A DNA stretch of 5,971 nucleotides from an uncultured Bacteroidales bacterium. Its GTDB lineage: Bacteria; Bacteroidota; Bacteroidia; Bacteroidales; Paludibacteraceae. Of the stretch, positions 5,933 through 5,971 are shown piece after piece (within the stretch, counting starts at the first letter, position 1; every line of letters starts with the position of its first letter). Location of the stretch: positions 1-5,971 of the forward strand of contig CAMOJA010000039.1 of the NCBI GenBank assembly GCA_946616535.1, written 5' to 3'. The translations under genes were made by a program, and so were the position numbers. The notes under the pieces are model-generated. The model had not been told where the DNA came from and ran no database searches. It was given only the letters and a program-made list of their open reading frames with translations.

Positions 5933-5964
5933 ATTGAAAGATTGAAAAATTAAAGAATTGAAGA
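5933..5964 (+). repeat. Four-copy 8-nt tandem repeat before the likely rplR start
   Basis: Four consecutive 8-mers share the pattern ATTGAARR with small changes: ATTGAAAG (5933-5940), ATTGAAAA (5941-5948), ATTAAAGA (5949-5956) and ATTGAAGA (5957-5964). They fill most of the 41-nt gap after rplF and end 2 nt before the ATG at 5967. The unit differs from AAAAAAGT in the rplV and rplX leaders, but the period, A-rich character and position are the same. No SD motif or hairpin is present. Confidence 0.8.
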
Positions 5965-5966
5965 TT

Positions 5967-5971
5967 ATGAC
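5967..5971 (+). CDS. rplR: Probable start of the L18 gene (uL18), cut by the window end
   Basis: Only ATGAC is visible, encoding Met and then a Thr codon whose third base is missing. The identification rests on position: rplR follows rplF in nearly all bacterial spc operons, and L18 proteins of Bacteroidales, as I recall them, often begin Met-Thr. L18 binds 5S rRNA in the central protuberance alongside L5. No protein-level evidence is available here. Confidence 0.6.

Overview
The window is an uninterrupted stretch of a bacterial ribosomal-protein cluster, all on the + strand: the distal half of the S10 operon running straight into the proximal half of the spc operon. The order is the 3' end of rplW, then rplB, rpsS, rplV, rpsC, rplP, rpmC, rpsQ, rplN, rplX, rplE, rpsN, rpsH and rplF, ending on what is probably the first five bases of rplR. 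Gene order matches the widespread bacterial arrangement, with nothing inserted, lost or broken. All fourteen visible stops are TAA and every complete gene starts at ATG.

The proteins suggest a member of Bacteroidota, most likely order Bacteroidales and close to Prevotella. Indicators are an L22 with an N-terminal extension, a long S14 without zinc ligands, an S17 of the METRNLRK type, and A/T-rich starts that mostly lack Shine-Dalgarno (SD) sequences. This placement rests on remembered family sequences, not on a search.

Layout: 1-55 is the L23 C-terminus. Positions 59-3277 hold the S10-operon genes, and 3280-5925 hold the spc genes. Only 2 nt separate rpsQ from rplN, so no separate spc promoter fits there and the two operons are probably one transcript here. 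Gaps between genes run from a 1-nt overlap (rplX/rplE) to 79 nt (rpsN/rpsH). No stretch over 300 bases lacks a gene, and no terminator is evident.

The products assemble together. L2, L22, L16, L29, L14, L24, L5, L6 and L23 go to the 50S subunit; S19, S3, S17, S14 and S8 go to the 30S subunit. Co-transcription helps keep them in equal supply.

I see no novel system. The unusual material is in the leaders. All three gaps of about 40 nt (before rplV, rplX and rplR) contain 8-nt-period tandem repeats ending at or near the start codon, and two of them share an identical 26-nt stretch. The 79-nt gap before rpsH has a small GC hairpin in AT-rich DNA. rplF has an SD-type site, although most of its neighbours have none and several strong SD matches lie inside genes.
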